Below the pieces are notes generated by a model. That model worked only from the letters and a program-made list of their open reading frames with translations, was not told where the DNA came from and did no database searches. From Theocolax elegans (taxonomy: Eukaryota > Arthropoda > Insecta > Hymenoptera > Cerocephalidae): a stretch of DNA of 64,000 bases. Positions 62,401 to 64,000 of the stretch are shown here, in pieces. Location: NCBI GenBank assembly GCA_026168455.1, contig CM047428.1, positions 20,178,759 through 20,242,758 of the forward strand, read 5' to 3'. The number at the start of each line of letters is the position of its first letter. Within the stretch, counting starts at the first letter, position 1. A program made the translations under genes and the position numbers.

Positions 62401-64000
62401 TGGATATGTTTAAAGGTATTATTGAGCTCAATTTTTTAGATTGCCAGCTGAAATTCAATACACAAAAGATAAATTTTATTTAGAAATTTGAGCAGATTTA
62501 AAATTCAAATTTCCCGCGCAAAAACTTAAATAATTTATCAAATAGTAATATGAAAAATTTTTTCTGCGTATTTGCCACTTTGATTTTTTATCGTGAATTA
62601 TTAAAATTCTAATTTAATTACTTAAATTCTTAAAATAAAAATTTTAAAATATCCAACAATTCTTACGTCTACTGTGCACTTCAATAAAAGTTTTAAAACG
62701 ATACACATTTGTTAAAAAAAATAACTCTAAATATATATCACCAGACGTTTCACGCCATATCTTTTTAATTACTCTAGCTGTAAGAAAAGAATTTTTAACA
62801 CTATAATAGCTTTATTTAGCTCGTTTTCGTAACGAGAAATTAATAAATATATTTTTATTTTGTTGTTGAAACAATCTCCCGATTTTTAAATTGTTAATAA
62901 TATAAATATCATATATCTGGAAGACAAAAATTGATGAGAAATAATTATATGCATGTCTTTTGAGGAGTTGAAATGTCGAAAATAAAATTTATTATAAATA
63001 ACGAATAATTTATTATGGAATTACTCATATCACTTCATTCAATTAAAGATTGTTTTATTTACCTATTTGCAAAAACATATTTTTTTTTCACTTATGACAC
63101 TCCGCAATCAAGATTTATTAATTCGATTCTAACCCAGTCAAACAAAACAAAATTATAAAAACTATTTAAATTTTTTAATTAACCAATAATTATTCATTTG
63201 ATTTTTAGAAAATTTTAATTCGTTTATTTAACTTATTTTATCAGTTATGACACTCTATACTTAAGTTTAACGCTTACCACAAAATTGTTTCATAAATCAG
63301 TCTATAATCGAATAGAATAAAATTTTTAATATAACAAATAAATATATGATTCTAATTCACTCGAAGGAAATTACAAAAAAAAATCTTGAAAAATTGTTCT
63401 TAAAAAAATTGTTTACGTGTTCTTACATAATTCTCATATCTTTTCGCAAGTTGCAAATGATTTCTTTTTTTGCATTTAAAATTGTTTTTAAAAATTTCAG
63501 AACACTTGAATGAAGTAACTACTGAGATATATATTCTACGGTACGTGCATTGTGTTAAAAAAAATCTGGATATATACAAACAGTCAAAATCGATTAGGTA
63601 GTGTTGTATTAAAAAAAATTTTTAATTTTGAGAATCAGCTAACTAAACTTCTAATAAATAAACATTTCAATATTCAAGTAAATCAAAAATACATTTACTT
63701 GGTATTCTGAAAATTTCAATCTATTCGATGCAATTTGCTTGTACAAGTACATATTCTTAAATCTATCATCGTACAAGTAATAAAATACAATTTATTCAAA
63801 AATGTTATGAATCACTTCACGATTATATATTTTAATTATTGTATCCGTACCCGTTATATTATTTATAATAAATTACTTTATTTATTTTAATTTACATACC
63901 CACACAGGCTCGTCATCTTAAACACTTGAATAATTTTTTTCTTATGCCTTACGTCACTTTGCACTTAACGAAACGAAAAAAGGATAAATATTCGTACTTT
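59498..64000 (+). other. Intron following the candidate alternative first exon
   Basis: AT-rich, with no exon found. Acceptor-like sites at about 60294, 60453 and 63502 are followed by frames that stop quickly and do not contain the expected KxCxxCxC continuation. About 61060-61400 is rich in near-repeats of ATCGATTTAAT / CAATTAAATCG. The PET and LIM exons must lie beyond the right edge. Confidence 0.5.

Overview
This window looks like nuclear DNA from an insect. It is roughly three-quarters A+T by eye, very gene-poor and full of inverted-repeat (MITE-like) elements, microsatellites and degenerate minisatellites. The only convincing coding signal is split over introns of 7 kb or more. No bacterial, organellar or viral gene is visible. 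I suspect a hymenopteran such as a parasitoid wasp, but that is inference from base composition and repeat style.

Genes. One plus-strand gene can be supported, and only its 5' part lies here. A GC-richer promoter or 5'UTR patch (about 25530-25994) precedes a long first coding exon (25995-27575) encoding 527 residues. They are highly charged and disordered-looking and end in six tandem 22- or 27-residue repeats. This exon joins in phase 0 to a small exon at 34325-34410. That exon encodes the Cys-rich signature (CLQCGETCSGFLPHIWR) known from the N-terminus of the PET-LIM proteins Testin and LMCD1. A separate ATG-containing exon at 59367-59497 has a strong donor in the same phase (2) as the 34 kb exon. 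I read it as an alternative first exon of the same gene. The PET and LIM exons would lie to the right of base 64000.

Layout. 1-25 kb is intergenic or unassigned, with five long fold-back palindromes (about 7.9-8.9, 12.4-13.3, 14.6-15.4, 19.6-20.3 and 22.0-22.9 kb), a 0.6 kb tandem duplication (16.4-17.5 kb) and a cluster of tRNA B-box-like motifs (19.28-20.43 kb). 25-34.4 kb holds the two gene exons. The intron between them carries a nested pair of transposons and an almost perfect 1.17 kb tandem duplication ending about 130 bp before exon 2. 34.4-59.3 kb is intron with more MITEs (TTAA-flanked, TA-flanked and a GGGGGT-ended family), a 1.5 kb diverged 17-bp satellite (40.2-41.7 kb), a dispersed repeat family (50.7-51.5 and 55.5-55.9 kb) and several GC-richer islands that could be enhancers or further alternative promoters. 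59.3-64 kb holds the alternative first exon and following intron.

Across the whole non-coding part a short motif, AACCTCAA / TTGAGGTT, recurs on both strands about two dozen times. I cannot explain it by any one transposon.
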